A DNA stretch of 51,242 nucleotides from Pseudomonas fluorescens. GTDB taxonomy: Bacteria > Pseudomonadota > Gammaproteobacteria > Pseudomonadales > Pseudomonadaceae. The stretch covers positions 1 to 51,242 of the forward strand of contig NZ_KZ478024.1 in assembly GCF_002837185.1 (NCBI RefSeq). The letters are read 5' to 3'. The position numbers and the translations under genes were made by a program. The notes below the pieces were generated by a model. That model had not been told where the DNA came from. It worked only from the letters and a program-made list of their open reading frames with translations, and did not search any database. The first letter of the stretch is position 1. Each line of letters starts with the position of its first letter. This document shows, in pieces, positions 17,494-25,348 of the stretch.

Positions 17494-18195
17494 TCAACTG
17501 CCCAGATGGTCATCCGGGATGTTCAGGCGAATGCCCATGCGCAAGCCTTCCTGCAGAATGTGCCGACGCATTTCGGCACTGGCCAGGGCGCTGTTCTTGT
17601 TGCGGATGGCGCGCACCACGGCTTCGTTTTCCTGCAGGCGTTCGGCCAGGTGCTCCGGGGAATTGCGCAACACCTGGGCGCTTTGCTTGAGCGCCGTGCT
17701 GGTTTGCTGCACCACGTTCTGGAAGATCGGGTTGGAGGTCAGGGCAAACAGCTCTTCGTGAAAGTCGATGTAGGCATTCATGCCGGCCTCGGCGTCGCCC
17801 GCCTCCAGGGCTTCGCGCATGTCCATCAGGGTCAGGCGCAGTTGGCCGATTTCCTTGCTGCTGATGGATTGGGCGACCAGGCCGACGATGAAGGGTTCGA
17901 GGGTATAGCGCAGTTGCAGAATGTCTTCGAGGCTGGCATCGGCCACGGCGTCGCTCGACTGCGGCTCGCTGACGCTGCTTTCCAGCACCACCACGCCTTT
18001 GCCGGGCATGGAGCGCACCAGGCCGAGGGTTTCCAGCACGATCACCGCTTCGCGCAGGCTCGGGCGGCTGATGCCCATCTGCTCGGCCAGTTCACGCTGG
18101 CCGGGCAGCATTTCACCACGCCGCCATTGGCCGCGTGCCAGGGCGGCGCGCAGTTTTTCTACGACTGAATTGACGACGGTTGAGGTGCTGATCAC
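17494..18195 (-). CDS. GntR family regulator, FadR/PdhR/LldR-like
   Basis: A 233-residue FCD-domain GntR protein. The N-terminal DNA-binding domain is classic (VVEKLRAALARGQWRRGEMLPGQRELAEQMGISRPSLREAVIVLETLGLV, about 8-57). The wing is S-M-P-G-K-G-V-V-V. The FCD domain includes LRYTLEPFIVGLVA, the FHEELFALTSNPIF block and RHILQEGLRMG. A GTG start at 18195 is chosen: AGGAG sites lie just upstream and the length is typical. The longer frame runs back through a REP remnant into the symporter gene. It is transcribed in the same direction as the symporter at 18296, whose promoter carries two GGT-N3-ACC palindromes of the type bound by this subfamily. Likely role: control of that symporter (inference). 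Confidence 0.88.
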   Translation of the reverse strand: MISTSTVVNSVVEKLRAALARGQWRRGEMLPGQRELAEQMGISRPSLREAVIVLETLGLVRSMPGKGVVVLESSVSEPQSSDAVADASLEDILQLRYTLEPFIVGLVAQSISSKEIGQLRLTLMDMREALEAGDAEAGMNAYIDFHEELFALTSNPIFQNVVQQTSTALKQSAQVLRNSPEHLAERLQENEAVVRAIRNKNSALASAEMRRHILQEGLRMGIRLNIPDDHLGS

Positions 18196-18250
18196 GTCTC
18201 CTGCACTCCTTGAAATTGCGAACACGATAGTCAAGCTGTTGAAGATCACA

Positions 18251-18281
18251 GTGTGGGAGGGGGCTTGCCCACTCCCACATT
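18251..18281. repeat. Collapsed single REP hairpin
   Basis: The usual left REP arm GTGGGAGGGGGCTTGCCC runs directly into a right-arm end ACTCCCACAT. The central spacer and most of the second REP are missing. It can still fold as GTGGGAG/CTCCCAC. It lies between the symporter stop and the GntR start. Confidence 0.75.
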
Positions 18282-18295
18282 TGTCTATGCCGCTT

Positions 18296-19606
18296 TCAAA
18301 ATTCCTGATGCGCCGGCAATACCGGTTTCTTGGCCTGGAAGGCATAGCCTTGCTGGCCGTCGAGGACCTTGTTGGCGCGCTGGATATCAATGTCTTTTTC
18401 CCAGCGGGCGATGGCCACGGTGGCGACGCAGTTGCCGATCAGGTTGGTCAAGGCACGGCCAATGCCCATGAACCAGTCCACCGCGAGTACCAGCACCAGG
18501 CCGACCACCGGAATCGCCGGGATGGCCGTGAGCGTGGCCGCCAGGATCACCAAGGCCGAACCCGGAATGCCGTGGGCGCCTTTGGAGGTGATCAAGGATA
18601 CCAGCAGGATAGTGAGCAGGTCGGTCATCGACAGCGGGGTGCCGGTCGCGTTGGCAATAAAGACGATGGCCAGGGTCAGGTAGATCGAGAAACCGTCGAG
18701 GTTGAACGAGTAGCCGGTAGGAATCACCAGGCCCACGGTGGAGCTGCCAATCCCCAGGTGCTCCAGCTTGCGCATGATCTGCGGCAGCACCGCGTCGGAC
18801 GACGCCGTGCCCATCACAATCAGCAACTCTTCGCGCAGGTACTTGAGCAGCGGCAGCATGCGCAGGCCCGACAAGCGCATCACCAGGCCGAGGATCAGCG
18901 CGACGAAGGCCAGGCAGGTCAGGTAGAACAGGCCCACCAGGCTGCCCAGGTGTTGCAGGGAGTCCAGGCCGTAGGTGCTGGTGGTGAACGCGATCGCGCC
19001 GAATACGCCGATCGGCGCCAGGCGCACGATCATGCCCATGATGCGGAAGATCACATGGCTCAGCTCGTTGATCAGCCGCGAGATGCCCGAAGCCGCTTCA
19101 CCCACCAGATTCAGCGCGCTGCCGAACAGCACGGAGAACAACAGCACCTGCAGCACGTTGTTGTCGGCAAAGGCGCCGATCACCGAGTTGGGGATCAGGT
19201 CCATCAGGAACTGGCTGGTGCCCTTGAGGTGCTGGCCCTTGTCGGCGAGTTCATTCAGGCCGGCGGAGGACAATTGCTCCAGATGGATGTTGGCGCCGCT
19301 GCCGATGCCGGTGCTGAAGGCCATGATCAGGCCAAGCACCAGGGCGACGGTGGTCAGCACTTCGAAATAGATCACTGACTTCAAGCCAATGCGCCCGACT
19401 TTCTTCAAGTCGCCGGCGCCGGAAATGCCGCTGACCACGACGCAGAAGACAATCAGGCCGATCAGCATTTTGATCAGCTTGATAAAGCCGTCACCCAGGG
19501 GTTTGAGTTGCGAGGAGAATTCAGGAAGGGCCAGGCCGCAAATGATGCCTAGCATCAGGCCGATCACGACTTGCAGGAAAATCGAACGCGAGCACCATCT
19601 GAGCAT
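18296..19606 (-). CDS. Dicarboxylate/amino acid:cation symporter (DctA-like)
   Basis: A 436-residue inner-membrane symporter of the DAACS family, importing C4-dicarboxylates or acidic amino acids with protons or sodium. Eight helices plus re-entrant loops are expected. Family marks include KPLGDGFIKLIKMLIG, IPNSVIGAFADNNVLQVLLFS, the serine-rich GTASSDAVLPQ of hairpin 1 (about 272-282) and IPTGYSFNLDGFSIYLTLA of helix 7. TSKGAHGIPGSALVILAATL follows in hairpin 2, and NLIGNCVATVAIARWEKD in helix 8. It is close to DctA but differs at usually conserved spots (LIGLIVFC, ASSD), so it is probably a paralogue with another preferred acid. The SD is modest. Downstream on the same strand are two GntR regulators. 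Substrate uncertain. Confidence 0.9.
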   Translation of the reverse strand: MLRWCSRSIFLQVVIGLMLGIICGLALPEFSSQLKPLGDGFIKLIKMLIGLIVFCVVVSGISGAGDLKKVGRIGLKSVIYFEVLTTVALVLGLIMAFSTGIGSGANIHLEQLSSAGLNELADKGQHLKGTSQFLMDLIPNSVIGAFADNNVLQVLLFSVLFGSALNLVGEAASGISRLINELSHVIFRIMGMIVRLAPIGVFGAIAFTTSTYGLDSLQHLGSLVGLFYLTCLAFVALILGLVMRLSGLRMLPLLKYLREELLIVMGTASSDAVLPQIMRKLEHLGIGSSTVGLVIPTGYSFNLDGFSIYLTLAIVFIANATGTPLSMTDLLTILLVSLITSKGAHGIPGSALVILAATLTAIPAIPVVGLVLVLAVDWFMGIGRALTNLIGNCVATVAIARWEKDIDIQRANKVLDGQQGYAFQAKKPVLPAHQEF

Positions 19607-19656
19607 GGGAAGGATCTCTATTCGGTGCCCTGGTGGTTCCAGGGCTTAATTGTTGT

Positions 19657-19665
19657 GGTCTTACC
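19657..19665. promoter_or_regulatory. Candidate FCD-GntR operator 1 of the symporter gene
   Basis: GGTCTTACC (with flanks, TGGTCTTACCG) fits the GGT-N3-ACC pattern bound by FadR/LldR/PdhR-like GntR proteins. It lies within the longer palindrome CTTACCGGTAAG and starts 51 bases upstream of the symporter ATG. Confidence 0.45.
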
Positions 19666-19727
19666 GGTAAGTCCAGTGCGCGGCCAGTCTACGCCCGGTT
19701 TTTTTCAAACTACAAGTAAATATTCGG

Positions 19728-19752
19728 TGGTCAACCGGACCCGGTCTGACCA
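19728..19752. promoter_or_regulatory. Candidate FCD-GntR operator 2 and long palindrome
   Basis: GGTCTGACC (19743-19751) again fits GGT-N3-ACC. It is the end of a larger inverted repeat in which TGGTCA (19728-19733) mirrors TGACCA (19747-19752) and ACCGG mirrors CCGGT inside. It begins 86 bases from operator 1 and could bear on the symporter promoter or the divergent tag gene. Confidence 0.45.
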
Positions 19753-19836
19753 GTGGGTCGACAAGCGCCACGCTTGAGCGGTTGACGCCAAGGAATTTTT
19801 TTTGCGTATCATCCGCGCTCGGACGCGAGGTGATGA

Positions 19837-20466
19837 ATGGACCAGCCAGGACTGACAACGGATGAAGCCGGGCGCACCCATTGCGCCTGGCGCGACGCCG
19901 CGCCGCAATACCCGCATTACCACGACCATGAGTGGGGCGTGCCGGTGGCGGATGACGTCCTGTTGTACGAAAAGATTTGCCTGGAAGGTTTTCAGGCGGG
20001 GATGGCGTGGATCACCATTCTGCGCAAGCGCGAGCAGTTTCGGCGGGCGTTCGATGGCTTTGATTTTCGCAAGGTGGCGCAGTATGACGAGGCGGATATC
20101 GAACGCTTGATGAGCGACCCGGGTATCGTGCGCAACCGGGCGAAAATCCTGTCCACGATCAACAATGCTCGCCGCGCCTGTGAATGGGTGAGTGAAAGCG
20201 GTTCGCTGGCGCGCTGGATATGGTCGTTCGAGCCCGGCCCGCAGGAGCGCCCGGCGGTGGTGGACATGGCGTACTGGAAAGCCAACCCGACCTCACCGGC
20301 GTCGGTGCGCTTGTCCCGAGCGCTGAAGAAACGCGGCTGGACCTTTGTCGGCCCGACCACCATGTATGCGCTGATGCAGGCGCTGGGGATGGTCAATGAC
20401 CACCTGGAGGGCTGCATCTGCCGAGGGCGCATCGAAGCGCTGCGCCATCAGTTCGAACGACCCTGA
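19837..20466 (+). CDS. tag: DNA-3-methyladenine glycosylase I
   Basis: A 209-residue base-excision repair enzyme that removes 3-methyladenine from alkylated DNA. It aligns well with E. coli Tag: Cys16 and His29 match zinc ligands C4 and H17, and the late NDHLEGC supplies the other His and Cys. YHDHEWGVP, ICLEGFQAGMAW (Glu50 matching the base-binding E38, Trp58 matching W46) and ALKKRGWTFVGPTTMYALMQA are all conserved. It has about 12 extra N-terminal residues. GAGG seven bases before the ATG supports the start. It is divergent from the symporter and transcribed alone. Confidence 0.96.
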   Translation: MDQPGLTTDEAGRTHCAWRDAAPQYPHYHDHEWGVPVADDVLLYEKICLEGFQAGMAWITILRKREQFRRAFDGFDFRKVAQYDEADIERLMSDPGIVRNRAKILSTINNARRACEWVSESGSLARWIWSFEPGPQERPAVVDMAYWKANPTSPASVRLSRALKKRGWTFVGPTTMYALMQALGMVNDHLEGCICRGRIEALRHQFERP

Positions 20467-20482
20467 GCGTTCGTCCATTCTC

Positions 20483-21637
20483 TCAGAGATATTTGAGCCA
20501 GGTGATATCCCTGCGCCGCGCCTTGAGTCCGGCAAACCATCGCACCGGCACATACAACGCCAGTGGCAGCGCCAACGCCGCCAGCCACACGGCGCCCATG
20601 CTGGCGAAGCCGAAGTAAGTGCCGTGATTGAGCCCGAACAACGCGACACATGCGACATAGAATATTTTGAGCACATACAGGTGTAACAGATAAAAGAACA
20701 TCGGCGCCGCGCCAAACACCGCCAGCGTGCTGATCCAGCGCTTGTGCCCGGCACGTTCGAACGCCAGCAGCAACAGCAGGCCGATGCCCAGGGTCAGCGC
20801 CAGGAACAACAGCGAAGGTGGGTATTTGGTGATGTTGAAGAAGCTCATCACGGTCTGCACCCCGCTGTCATAGGCCTGCCAAGGTTTTTCGCCATACCCG
20901 TTGACCGCCCGCAACAACACAAAACCCAGCAACGCGCCGACGCTCGCCAGCAGCAGATAGCGCTGGCGAACGGCCGGCAGTGCAGCGTTCGAAAACCATG
21001 GCCCGAGGCCGTAGCCCAGGGCAATCACGCCGATCCACGGCAGCACCGGGTAGGTCACGCGCAGGCGCAGGGTGTCCGACACCTCGATCCAACTGCGCTC
21101 ATGCAGGATCGACCACGCCACCTGCGAGGCCGACCCTGCAGTGAAATGCACACCATCAAGCAGGTTGTGCCCGGCAATGATCGCCACCGCCAAGGTTATC
21201 AGCAGCGGGCGGGGCAACCATACCAGCGCCGCGAGGGCGATCATGCTCACCCCGATCGCCCAGATAACCTGCAGGTAAATCACACCCGGCGGCAACTGGA
21301 AGGTCCAGGCGAAGTTGACCAGCGTGAACTCCAATACCACCAGAAACAGTCCACGCTTGAACAAAAAAGCCGACACTGCGCGCCGTCCCTGGTATTTCTG
21401 AGCATACAGCCAGGCCGACAAACCGGTGAGCAACACAAACACTGGCGCGCAAAGGTGGGCGAGGGTGCGGCTGAAAAACAGCGCCGGCTCGGTCGTGTCG
21501 ATGCTCATCGGGTCGCCCACCTGGCGGTGCAGCAGAAACGTTTCGCGCACGTGGTCGAGCAACATGAAGAGGATCACCAGGCCGCGCAAGGCGTCAATGG
21601 AAAGCAGGCGTGGGCGTAGCGCAACAGCATCAGTCAT
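20483..21637 (-). CDS. DUF1624 / HGSNAT-like membrane acyltransferase domain protein
   Basis: A 384-residue polytopic inner-membrane protein with about ten helices. It opens with the DUF1624 signature RLLSIDALRGLVILFMLLDHVRE, in which the D-x-x-R-G and D-H motifs are typical of this acyltransferase-3-related superfamily. Next come a long periplasmic loop, repeated helices (FVLLTGLSAWLYAQ, WIGVIALGYGLGPWF), and FGAAPMFFYLLHLYVLKI near the end. The ATG at 21637 is chosen; the longer frame starts with TTG. Neither has a strong SD. It is convergent with tag. Substrate unknown. A Zur-box-like palindrome lies 34 bases upstream. Confidence 0.82.
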   Translation of the reverse strand: MTDAVALRPRLLSIDALRGLVILFMLLDHVRETFLLHRQVGDPMSIDTTEPALFFSRTLAHLCAPVFVLLTGLSAWLYAQKYQGRRAVSAFLFKRGLFLVVLEFTLVNFAWTFQLPPGVIYLQVIWAIGVSMIALAALVWLPRPLLITLAVAIIAGHNLLDGVHFTAGSASQVAWSILHERSWIEVSDTLRLRVTYPVLPWIGVIALGYGLGPWFSNAALPAVRQRYLLLASVGALLGFVLLRAVNGYGEKPWQAYDSGVQTVMSFFNITKYPPSLLFLALTLGIGLLLLLAFERAGHKRWISTLAVFGAAPMFFYLLHLYVLKIFYVACVALFGLNHGTYFGFASMGAVWLAALALPLALYVPVRWFAGLKARRRDITWLKYL

Positions 21638-21670
21638 GGGGCGGTTCACAAGGCTGGGCAAAAAAGAAGC

Positions 21671-21683
21671 GTTATCCTATAAC
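21671..21683. promoter_or_regulatory. Zur-box-like palindrome
   Basis: GTTATCCTATAAC is a perfect GTTAT-N3-ATAAC inverted repeat and differs at one position from the Zur-type core GTTATANTATAAC. It lies between the divergent DUF1624 (start 21637) and DUF924 (start 21734) genes, within reach of either promoter. Confidence 0.35.
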
Positions 21684-21733
21684 ATTAATCAACACATTGC
21701 CGCGCCGCACAGGCGAGCTTATCGGAGGTACGG

Positions 21734-22285
21734 ATGACACGCGTGAACCCACCCTCGGCCGAGGCCGTGATCGAATTCTGGAAACAGGCTGGCCCAACGC
21801 ACTGGTTTGCCAAGAACGATCAGTTCGACGCGACCTTTCGCGAGGCCTTCTACGCCAGTCATCTGCAAGCGGCACGGCGCGAGCTGGACGATTGGCTGGC
21901 CTCGGCTTACGGCGCGCTGGCCTTGCTGATCCTGCTGGACCAATACCCACGCAACGCCTTTCGCGGCACCGCGCATATGTTCGCCACCGACCCGCTGGCA
22001 CGCCTGTATGCGCAGCGGATGGTCGATGCAGGATTGGACGCATTGATCGAACCCGAACTGCGGGCGTTTTGTTATCTGCCGTTTGAACACTCCGAAGACC
22101 CTCGCGACCAGCAACGCTCCATCGCGCTCAATCAGCACCTGGACGCCAGCACCTACCACTGGGCCAAGGAACATGCCCGGATTATTCAGCGGTTTGGGCG
22201 CTTTCCCCATCGCAATGCGGTGCTGGGGAGGGAGACCACCGACGAAGAGCAGGACTTCCTCAACGCCGGTGGCTTCGCGGGTTAG
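21734..22285 (+). CDS. DUF924 family protein
   Basis: A 183-residue soluble protein of the DUF924 family, an all-helical TPR-like fold of unknown function common in proteobacteria. Hallmarks are VIEFW near the start, WFAKNDQFDATFREAF, LALLILLDQYPRNAFRGTAHMFATDPLA at about 60-87, ELRAFCYLPFEHSED, and the late H-A-R-I-I-Q-R-F-G-R-F-P-H-R-N block. GGAGG ahead of the ATG makes the start secure. It is transcribed alone, 115 bp before yfcF and in the same direction. Confidence 0.92.
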   Translation: MTRVNPPSAEAVIEFWKQAGPTHWFAKNDQFDATFREAFYASHLQAARRELDDWLASAYGALALLILLDQYPRNAFRGTAHMFATDPLARLYAQRMVDAGLDALIEPELRAFCYLPFEHSEDPRDQQRSIALNQHLDASTYHWAKEHARIIQRFGRFPHRNAVLGRETTDEEQDFLNAGGFAG

Positions 22286-22400
22286 TCCTACTGAGCCGCC
22301 ATGTGCGCTATTCCCGCCAGGAATGCCCCCATAAAAACACCGCATTGTCTTTATCGTCCGGGATCTCGTAGCGTTGAGCCTCATTTCAAGGAGATGGTCC

Positions 22401-23033
22401 ATGAGCCACGGTCCGCTGCGCCTCTACGTTGATTCGCTGTTTACCAGCCCCTATGCCATGTCGGTGTTCGTCGCCTTGCGGGAAAAGGGCCTGGCGTTCG
22501 AGACCGTGCCCCTGGACCTGGACGCCGGCCAGCACCAGGCCGTGGATTACGCGCGACTGTCACTGACCCAGCGGGTGCCGACACTGGAGGAGGGCGAGTT
22601 CTCCTTGTCGGAGTCTTCGGCGATTATTGAATACCTGGACGAGGCCTATCCCGAGACCCGCGTTTATCCGCTCGACCCGCAGCAGCGGGCGAGGGCGCGG
22701 CAAGTGCAGGCGTGGGTGCGCAGCGATTTGCTGCCGATTCGCCAGGAGCGCTCGACCCTGGTGGTGTTCTGCGGGCAGAAGATGCCGCCGCTGTCGCCGG
22801 CAGCCGACGCGGCAGCAGGCAGGTTGATCAATGTGGCGCATGCTTTGCTGGCGGATGACCGTGAGTACCTGTTCGGCACCTGGTCAATTGCCGACGTGGA
22901 CCTGGCGGTGATGCTCAATCGCCTGGTCCTCAACGGCGACGCCGTGCCCGCGCAGCTGGTGGCTTACGCCCGGCGTCAATGGCAAAGGCCATCCGTGCAG
23001 GCATGGATCAACCAGCCACGCCCTGGGATGTAG
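22401..23033 (+). CDS. yfcF: Glutathione S-transferase YfcF-like
   Basis: A 210-residue glutathione transferase. The N-terminal thioredoxin-like domain has Ser at the start of helix 1 (LFTSPYAMSVFVALREKGL), the cis-proline motif QRVPTLEEGEF and glutathione-binding ESSAIIEYLDEAYP at about 65-80. The helical C-terminal domain contains FGTWSIADVDLAVMLNRLV. These features and the ERSTLVVF segment match YfcF, linked in E. coli to peroxide tolerance. AAGGAG before the ATG at 22401 decides the start over an upstream in-frame ATG. Its last 26 bases overlap the convergent small gene at 23008. Family call strong; physiological substrate unknown. Confidence 0.9.
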   Translation: MSHGPLRLYVDSLFTSPYAMSVFVALREKGLAFETVPLDLDAGQHQAVDYARLSLTQRVPTLEEGEFSLSESSAIIEYLDEAYPETRVYPLDPQQRARARQVQAWVRSDLLPIRQERSTLVVFCGQKMPPLSPAADAAAGRLINVAHALLADDREYLFGTWSIADVDLAVMLNRLVLNGDAVPAQLVAYARRQWQRPSVQAWINQPRPGM

Positions 23034-23280
23034 GGTTCTCGTTCATTTGCGCGACGCGCCGGTCCAGGTCTTCCCAATCGGCCATACCCAGCACGCGCGT
23101 GGTGTTCAAGCCGCGCAGGTAGCCACGCAGTTGCTGGGCGCTGGCCGCTTGCTCGGCGGCAACGCTCGTCTCGCTCAGCAGCACGTCTTCATACTCGGCC
23201 AGGTAATCGGCGACGCGCTCGCGGAACTCCGGCAATACCGCCTCGCGGATGCGGTCGAAGGTTTTCTGGTGACGCTTCAT
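23008..23280 (-). CDS. Conserved hypothetical protein, small helical
   Basis: A 90-residue soluble protein, not assigned to a family. It is rich in charged and helix-forming residues. A basic start (MKRHQKTFDRIREAV) leads to FRERVADYLAEYEDVLLSETS, an Ala/Gln-rich turn and LRGYLRGLNTTRVLGMADWEDLDRRVAQMNE. AAGGACC before the ATG supports the start. Its 3' end overlaps the 3' end of yfcF by 26 bases on the opposite strand. No signal peptide. Confidence 0.65.
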   Translation of the reverse strand: MKRHQKTFDRIREAVLPEFRERVADYLAEYEDVLLSETSVAAEQAASAQQLRGYLRGLNTTRVLGMADWEDLDRRVAQMNENPTSQGVAG

Positions 23281-23422
23281 GGCATGGTCCTTATAGTTTT
23301 ATGGGGCGGGGCTCCCTGACACTATCGGTTCAAATGATAGTCACCATCAAGGATCACACGTTCTGTTTTTACGGCAAAAGCGCAAAATCCGCTCATCGAA
23401 ACGCGACTCAAGGAAATGCGCG

Positions 23423-24067
23423 ATGAGGACTCTGATCCAGCTGGCTTTGATCACCCTGATGCTCGGCACCGCCGTGCTGACCAACCCGGCCGTTGCCGAT
23501 GAGCTGCGTACAGGCCATTTGCTGCCACTCGCCGCTAGCGTAAACTCCCTGCAGCGCGCCCAGTCGGTGGGGGTGTTGTACAGCGAAAACACGCGCGACA
23601 ACCTCAGCTACCTTGAGCGCTACCACGCCATGGCGTTGAACGGCGCCAAGGATGCCCTGGACGCGCGTATCCGCGAGGCGTTCGTCAACAGTTCCGATCC
23701 GGAACTGGCCATCGACTGGCTGATGAACTCGTTGCAAGGCACATTTGTCTCGGTGACGGTCTATGGCAGCCTGGATGCTCTGGTGCAGGCGCATCCGGAC
23801 GTCGCCGTGGTGCTCGATACCCATAACCAATTGCTGACCCAGCGTAACGATGTGGTCGAGGCGCACTTTACTGCACGTTTCTATGATGCCGATCTGCACT
23901 ACATTGCCAAGGCCGAAGGCTCGGTGGACAAGCAGGTGCCGTCGGTATGGGTGCATGACAAGTCAGCACTCGAGATTGCCGCGCAGATCGAGCAGCAGCG
24001 AGATGTACAACAAGATGCCTTGAAGCAGTTTGACGCCTCCCTAAAAGCCCTGGTCCGCGCAGGTTGA
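23423..24067 (+). CDS. Exported protein of unknown function
   Basis: A 214-residue protein with a clear Sec signal peptide (MRTLIQLALITLMLGTAVLT, cleavage near AVA at about 25). AAGGA precedes the ATG. The mature part is soluble and mixed alpha/beta: a helical stretch (LERYHAMALNGAKDALDARIREAFVNS), a strand-rich centre (TFVSVTVYGSLDALVQAHPDVAVVLDTHNQL, about 110-140), and a helical tail. No Cys is seen in the mature part. A small lipoprotein gene follows 46 bases later in the same direction, perhaps the same unit. Periplasmic location inferred; function unknown. Confidence 0.72.
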   Translation: MRTLIQLALITLMLGTAVLTNPAVADELRTGHLLPLAASVNSLQRAQSVGVLYSENTRDNLSYLERYHAMALNGAKDALDARIREAFVNSSDPELAIDWLMNSLQGTFVSVTVYGSLDALVQAHPDVAVVLDTHNQLLTQRNDVVEAHFTARFYDADLHYIAKAEGSVDKQVPSVWVHDKSALEIAAQIEQQRDVQQDALKQFDASLKALVRAG

Positions 24068-24113
24068 TACGCGGATCGACAGGCACCTATATTGTTATTT
24101 TTCAGGAATGTTT

Positions 24114-24455
24114 ATGCGCGCTTTTTTCGCCCCGGCCCTGGCCCTAGCTTCCCTGGCGCTGACCGGTTGTATCACGGCTCCGAATGCCCCATCGCTGACC
24201 CTGCACACCGCCAAAACCCCTGAAGGCTATGTGCAATGCGTATTGCCCAAGCTTGAAAAGCACGGCATCACCTCCACCGTGACGCAGAACTCGCGCCACG
24301 CCAAGGTGCTGTTGACCAGCAAGATCGCGGCCGATGATGTGCTGGAAGCCTACAAGTCCCAGGATGGCACCAAGGTGTTCCTGTATGAGCGCAAACCGTT
24401 GGCTTCGGCGATCAAGGCGTCGCGGCTCGAGCAGGCGGCGCAGGATTGCCAGTAA
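24114..24455 (+). CDS. Small putative lipoprotein
   Basis: A 113-residue precursor with a lipobox: hydrophobic leader then L-T-G-C, Cys19 being the lipidation site. The mature part of about 95 residues is compact (YVQCVLPKLEKHGITSTVTQ..., KVLLTSKIAADDVLEAY, TKVFLYERKPL) and has two further cysteines near the beginning and end that could pair. Start 24114 is preferred to an ATG two codons earlier because CAGGA then has normal spacing. Residue +2 is Ile, not Asp, suggesting outer-membrane sorting. Function unknown. Confidence 0.75.
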   Translation: MRAFFAPALALASLALTGCITAPNAPSLTLHTAKTPEGYVQCVLPKLEKHGITSTVTQNSRHAKVLLTSKIAADDVLEAYKSQDGTKVFLYERKPLASAIKASRLEQAAQDCQ

Positions 24456-24480
24456 CCTGTGCAAGAATGAATACAAATCA

Positions 24481-24573
24481 AATGTGGGAGGGGGCTTGCC
24501 CCCGATTGCGGTGGGTCAGTCAGCTAATTTGTTACTGACCCACCGCTATCGGAGGCAAGCCCCCTCCCACATT
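24481..24573. repeat. REPIN
   Basis: Inverted REP pair starting AATGTGGGAGGGGGCTTGCC and ending CCCCTCCCACATT. It sits between convergent genes, and its last base touches the stop codon of the creatininase-like gene. Confidence 0.92.
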
Positions 24574-25319
24574 CAGGGTTTTGCCTCGTTGCTGAAGGCA
24601 TTGACCGTCTTGACCAGCCCCTGCGCCGCCAGCGCGACCAACTCACCGCCTTTGTCCACCGTTGCCAATGCAGGGTCCGAGCCCATGCGCCCGTCGGGGA
24701 AGCGTGCGCGGAAGTCCAGCGCTTCACGGATTGGGCCGGTGCCGGCGATTTGCGGCGAGTACTCGGCCGACTTGATCGAGTCAGGGTAGGCCCATTGCGT
24801 CACGGCGATTTCCGACGGCGTGGCGTGGCTGCCATGGCCCACCGGGAATTGGCGCTGCGCCAGGTCGGTGACGCCTTCCAGGTCCCACCAGTTGACCAGC
24901 TTCAATGCGAACCCGGCCGGGCGGCGGGCAAAGCTGGCTTCGGCGTAGAGTTCGGAAAACGCCGCTTCGATGGTGGCGATATTGCCGCCGTGGCCGTTGA
25001 GGAACAGGATCTTGTCGAATCCATGCCCGGCCAGCGAGCGCACCCAGTCGCCGATCGCGGCAATAAAGGTGGAAGGGCGCAGCGAGATGGTGCCGGGAAA
25101 GCCCAGGTGGTGCTGGGCCATGCCGATGTTGAACGTCGGGCCGACCAGGATATCAGCCTGCTTCTGCGCCTCGACGGCGATGATCTCCGGGCACATCCAG
25201 TCGGTGCCCAGCAGGCCGGTGGGGCCGTGTTGCTCGTTGGAGCCGATGGGGATTATCACCGTGCGGTTGCGCTGCAGAAACTGCCCGATCTCGATCCAGG
25301 TGGACTTGTGTAGAAGCAT
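24573..25319 (-). CDS. Creatininase family amidohydrolase
   Basis: A 248-residue metal-dependent hydrolase of the creatininase fold. Metal-binding and catalytic motifs are visible in order: IPIGSNEQHGP near 23-33 (Glu and His ligands), TDWMCPEI (Asp), GMAQHHLGFPGTISL, FLNGHGGN near 107-114 and a late G-H-x-x-H-A-T-P-S-E segment. Family members hydrolyse cyclic or linear amides such as creatinine, formamides in riboflavin synthesis, or mycofactocin precursors, so the substrate here is open. No creatine or riboflavin genes adjoin it. The SD is modest (AGAGAG). The stop abuts a REPIN. Confidence 0.9.
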   Translation of the reverse strand: MLLHKSTWIEIGQFLQRNRTVIIPIGSNEQHGPTGLLGTDWMCPEIIAVEAQKQADILVGPTFNIGMAQHHLGFPGTISLRPSTFIAAIGDWVRSLAGHGFDKILFLNGHGGNIATIEAAFSELYAEASFARRPAGFALKLVNWWDLEGVTDLAQRQFPVGHGSHATPSEIAVTQWAYPDSIKSAEYSPQIAGTGPIREALDFRARFPDGRMGSDPALATVDKGGELVALAAQGLVKTVNAFSNEAKP

Positions 25320-25348
25320 GCGACGCTCTCTTTTATCTGTGGGACAGG

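Noticed and set aside
18196..18390. 65-codon N-terminal extension of the second GntR regulator
   Set aside because: It passes through a REP remnant and overlaps the symporter gene; the GTG at 18195 with AGGAG gives the usual family length.
24573..25319. Creatinine-degradation pathway gene
   Set aside because: Only the family is visible; no creatine-related neighbours, so the specific substrate was not claimed.
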